Below, one piece after another: positions 5,316 to 7,305 of a stretch of DNA of 7,305 nucleotides (within the stretch, counting starts at the first letter, position 1; every line of letters starts with the position of its first letter). The stretch is from JBJHBY01 sp050485745 (lineage in GTDB: Bacteria > Pseudomonadota > Gammaproteobacteria > Pseudomonadales > CAMLJR01), in the NCBI GenBank assembly GCA_050485745.1, contig JBJHBY010000180.1:1-7305 (forward strand). Direction: 5' to 3'. Under the pieces are notes generated by a model that had not been told where the DNA came from, did no database searches, and saw only the letters and a list, made by a program, of their open reading frames with translations. A program made the position numbers and the translations under genes.

Positions 5316-5328
5316 TGACCCATGTCAA
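5300..5328 (-). promoter_or_regulatory. Promoter of the propeller/MoaD-like unit
   Basis: On the minus strand a perfect TTGACA (5328-5323), 17 bases and TATCAA (5305-5300) form a promoter with a predicted start near 5293. The leader to the ATG at 5185 would be about 108 bases and includes the tandem repeats. It occupies almost the same DNA as the marR promoter, pointing the other way. Confidence 0.6.
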
Positions 5329-5783
5329 CACCTCCGCCCGACGTTACACTCGAAACCACGCTGCACGTCCGCGACCACTGTCTTTGCCTGCACACCCAGC
5401 GCGCGGCGCGGGCACTGGCGCGCCGCTTCGACAAGGCCTTCCTGCCACTGGACCTCACCAACGGCCAGTTCTCGTTGATGATGGCCCTTAACCGCCCGGA
5501 CTCGCCCCGGATCGGCGAGCTGGCGGATTTCCTCGCCATGGACCGCACATCGCTCACCGCGGCGCTCAAGCCACTGCAGCGCCGTGGCCTGGTGACGGTG
5601 CGGCCTCATCCCCACGACCGGCGCAGCCGGGTGCTGAAGCTCACGGCATCCGGGCGAGAATTACTGGCCAGGGCCGTGCCGATCTGGAGGGAGACCCACG
5701 CAGTGCTCGACAAGGACCTGGCCGACAGCAACACCGGGCAGATGCTCACCGCACTGAACGACGTATCGCGGCTGGCCAGGTAA
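5322..5783 (+). CDS. MarR-family transcriptional regulator
   Basis: The 153-residue protein has the MarR plan: an N-terminal dimerisation helix (residues 13-40), a winged helix-turn-helix (about 48-95, with IGELADFLAMDRTSLTAALKPLQRRGLV as the helix-turn-helix and recognition helix), a wing with the conserved HDRRSRVLKLT (98-108), and C-terminal dimerisation helices. MarR proteins are dimeric repressors released by small ligands or oxidants. C20 and C22 lie in the first helix (DHCLCLHTQRAAR); C22 lines up with the redox-sensing cysteine of OhrR when the following Arg is used as anchor. ATG 5322 is the only reasonable start because a stop codon lies in frame at 5316-5318, and no ribosome site precedes it. 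The position next to overlapping divergent promoters makes it the likely regulator of itself and of the propeller/MoaD-like unit. Confidence 0.88.
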   Translation: MSTPPPDVTLETTLHVRDHCLCLHTQRAARALARRFDKAFLPLDLTNGQFSLMMALNRPDSPRIGELADFLAMDRTSLTAALKPLQRRGLVTVRPHPHDRRSRVLKLTASGRELLARAVPIWRETHAVLDKDLADSNTGQMLTALNDVSRLAR

Positions 5784-5811
5784 GAGACCAATGGCGTGGT
5801 GAGGCGGCGGC

Positions 5812-5829
5812 GCTGGAGTGAGCTCCGGC
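5812..5829 (+). terminator. Hairpin after marR, weak terminator candidate
   Basis: GCTGGAG (5812-5818), a TGAG loop and CTCCGGC (5823-5829) can form a 7-bp stem with one G-U pair, 29 bases past the marR stop. No T-run follows, so it is not a standard intrinsic terminator. The remaining bases to 5983 hold no gene I can support and no convincing promoter for the epoxide hydrolase. Confidence 0.25.
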
Positions 5830-5893
5830 AACCGTGAATGAATCATGGGCAACCCTCAGAGAAACCCCATGCTCATGCCGGGCTGATTAACCT

Positions 5894-5913
5894 CGCATGC
5901 CTGTTTGCATGCG
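5894..5913. repeat. Inverted repeat upstream of the epoxide hydrolase gene
   Basis: CGCATGC (5894-5900) and GCATGCG (5907-5913) form perfect 7-bp arms around CTGTTT, about 70 bases before the epoxide hydrolase ATG. It could be a regulator-binding dyad or an RNA hairpin. No T-run follows and nothing else identifies it. Confidence 0.4.
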
Positions 5914-5983
5914 TGCCGCGGAGGACAAGGCCGCGAGGGTAGTGGTAACGTCTGCCGATAAATACAACGCAACAGGACAAGCC

Positions 5984-7144
5984 ATGAGCATCCGCCCGTT
6001 TCGCATCGATGTGCCCGAGCAAGACCTCACAGACCTGCAGCAACGCCTGGCGCGGACGCGCTGGACGCCCCGACTGCCGGACGACGACGGCCGCTACGGC
6101 GTGCCCGAGGCTCTGCTCCGGGACCTGATCGAGCACTGGCGCGAGCGCTACGACTGGCGCGCGCAGGAGGCCCGACTCAACCAGTGGCAACAGGGCCTGG
6201 CCACGGCAGCCGGGGAGCAGGTCCACTTCTTCCACGCGCCCTCGCCGGAACCGGACGCGGTGCCACTGGTGCTGACCCACGGCTGGCCCGGCAGCCCGGT
6301 GGAATTCATGGAGGTCATCGGCCCGCTCTCCGACCCACGCGCCCATGGCGGCGACCCGGCGGATGCCTTTCATGTGGTGTGCCCGTCCATGCCGGGCTAT
6401 GGCTTTTCCGGCCCGACACAACATCGCGGCGTGCACATCCACCGCGTGGCGGAGGCGATCGCCGACCTGATGCAGCAACTGGGCTATGCGCGCTATATCG
6501 CCCAGGGCGGCGACTGGGGTGCGGTGGTCACCCGGCGCCTGGGGGAGGTCTTTCCCGAGCGCCTGCTCGGCGTGCACTTCAACATGTTGTTCGCCATGCC
6601 GGACGACTTCGCCGACCCGGCCGCCTGGGACGGGGTGACCGAGGCGGAGATGCAGGCGTTTTCCAGCGCCGCCGAGCACATCGCCGACGGCACCGGCTAC
6701 ATGGCCATCCAGGGCACCCGGCCGGACACCCTGGCCTGCGCCCTGCAGGATTCCCCGGTGGGCCTGGCGGGCTGGATTCTGGAGAAGTTCCACGCCTGGA
6801 CCGACAACGATGGCGACCTGTTCAGTACGCTCTCGCGCGATCAGCTGCTGACCAACCTGATGTTCTACTGGCTGACCAACACCGCCGGCTCCGCCGCGCG
6901 CCTGTACTGCGAGTCCGCGCGCGCGGGCATCTCGGCCGCCGACCCCTGGCCGGGCCGGGTGGAGGTGCCCACCGGCTTCGCCCGCTACCCCCGCGAACTG
7001 CTGCAGACGCCCAGGGTCCGGGCCGAGCGCAAGTACAACCTGGTGCACTTTGCGGAGATGCCCCGCGGCGGCCACTTCGCCGCCTTCGAGCAGCCGGCAG
7101 CGTTCGTGGAGGACCTGCGGGCGTTTGCCAGAAAGGTCCGCTAA
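5984..7144 (+). CDS. Epoxide hydrolase, microsomal-EH (EHN-domain) type
   Basis: This 386-residue alpha/beta-hydrolase should open epoxides to diols through a covalent ester intermediate. The N-terminal EHN domain (residues 1-110: PFRIDVPEQDLTDLQQRLARTRW...) is typical of microsomal-EH relatives. HGWPGS (99-104) is the oxyanion-hole motif. GGDWG gives nucleophile D177. E338 (RELL) and H364 (RGGHFAAFEQP) match the acid and base of mammalian microsomal epoxide hydrolase by spacing. Y239 (GYMAIQ) and Y308 (ARLYCES) fit the cap tyrosines that activate the epoxide oxygen. There is no membrane anchor or signal peptide, so it is soluble. ATG 5984 follows AGGA by six bases and gives the usual family start; a longer frame from 5897 lacks a ribosome site and adds unrelated residues. 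The natural substrate is unknown. It lies 200 bp after marR with no visible promoter of its own. Confidence 0.9.
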   Translation: MSIRPFRIDVPEQDLTDLQQRLARTRWTPRLPDDDGRYGVPEALLRDLIEHWRERYDWRAQEARLNQWQQGLATAAGEQVHFFHAPSPEPDAVPLVLTHGWPGSPVEFMEVIGPLSDPRAHGGDPADAFHVVCPSMPGYGFSGPTQHRGVHIHRVAEAIADLMQQLGYARYIAQGGDWGAVVTRRLGEVFPERLLGVHFNMLFAMPDDFADPAAWDGVTEAEMQAFSSAAEHIADGTGYMAIQGTRPDTLACALQDSPVGLAGWILEKFHAWTDNDGDLFSTLSRDQLLTNLMFYWLTNTAGSAARLYCESARAGISAADPWPGRVEVPTGFARYPRELLQTPRVRAERKYNLVHFAEMPRGGHFAAFEQPAAFVEDLRAFARKVR

Positions 7145-7153
7145 GCGGGGCGG

Positions 7154-7179
7154 CGCCGGCATACAAGCCGGCGGGGTTT
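7154..7179 (+). terminator. Probable terminator of the epoxide hydrolase gene
   Basis: CGCCGGC (7154-7160), loop ATACAA and GCCGGCG (7167-7173) form a perfect G+C-rich 7-bp hairpin nine bases after the stop codon, followed by GGGTTTAT. The T-tract is short, so termination may be partial. Confidence 0.5.
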
Positions 7180-7241
7180 ATGCGCTGGTTAGCGCCACGG
7201 TGCCTTTCGCGCAGTGCTTGTTGCCGCTCTTCCGCGCTCAC

Positions 7242-7304
7242 CCGGCGGTGACTCTGCGGCATGTGCTCCGCCAGCTCCGTGAAGTCGACGAGCCTCGCGA
7301 CCGG
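7242..7304 (-). pseudogene. Possible remnant of an IS21-type IstA transposase (edge fragment)
   Basis: Reading leftward from 7304, an open frame encodes VARLVDFTELAEHMPQSHRR. The HMP-x-(S/A)HR segment resembles, from memory, a conserved stretch of IS21-family IstA transposases. After HRR the frame runs on without a stop into the antisense of the epoxide hydrolase gene and no longer resembles IstA, so at most a truncated scrap is present. The evidence is one short motif; chance similarity is quite possible. Confidence 0.2.
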
Positions 7305-7305
7305 C

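Noticed and set aside
5845..5886. Short frame of 13 codons between marR and the epoxide hydrolase gene, possible leader peptide
   Set aside because: No ribosome site, no run of a particular codon, and no attenuator-like hairpin with a T-run after it.

Overview
The window is G+C-rich, densely coded DNA with clear Shine-Dalgarno sites and sigma70-type promoters. Gene content and the exported MsrA/MsrB pair suggest a pseudomonadote, probably a gammaproteobacterium. The species cannot be named from the sequence. There are eight complete protein genes, one gene cut off at the left edge, and a possible transposase scrap at the right edge. No RNA genes or CRISPR array were seen.

Left part (1-2471, all minus strand): a type II toxin-antitoxin pair (hicA complete, only the first codons of hicB) with its own promoter and a palindromic operator; an msrB-msrA pair with an ATGA overlap encoding exported methionine sulfoxide reductases (MsrB with a Tat signal, MsrA with a Sec signal); and a crotonase-family enzyme. 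A short divergent intergenic region at 2472-2634 separates the crotonase from a plus-strand zinc-type alcohol/polyol dehydrogenase that lacks the structural-zinc lobe.

Middle part (3663-5783): a minus-strand two-gene unit with an ATGA overlap. It encodes a cytoplasmic six-Asp-box beta-propeller followed by a MoaD/ThiS-like ubiquitin-fold protein ending in Gly-Gly. Diverging from it is a MarR-family regulator. The 136-bp region between them is the most unusual stretch: two face-to-face promoters with perfect TTGACA -35 boxes overlap almost completely, a perfect 12-bp palindrome lies across both, the marR transcript appears leaderless, and the propeller leader carries four back-to-back ~20-bp repeats ending in the ribosome binding site. 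This regulator/propeller/ubiquitin-like module is the best candidate for an undescribed system; its biochemical role is unknown to me.

Right part (5784-7305): a 200-bp gene-free stretch with two hairpins, then an epoxide hydrolase of the microsomal-EH type with an intact catalytic triad, a probable terminator, and at the edge a short minus-strand frame weakly resembling part of an IS21 IstA transposase. Redox and detoxification functions (Msr, dehydrogenase, epoxide hydrolase, possibly a cysteine-sensing MarR) recur, but a common pathway is only inference.
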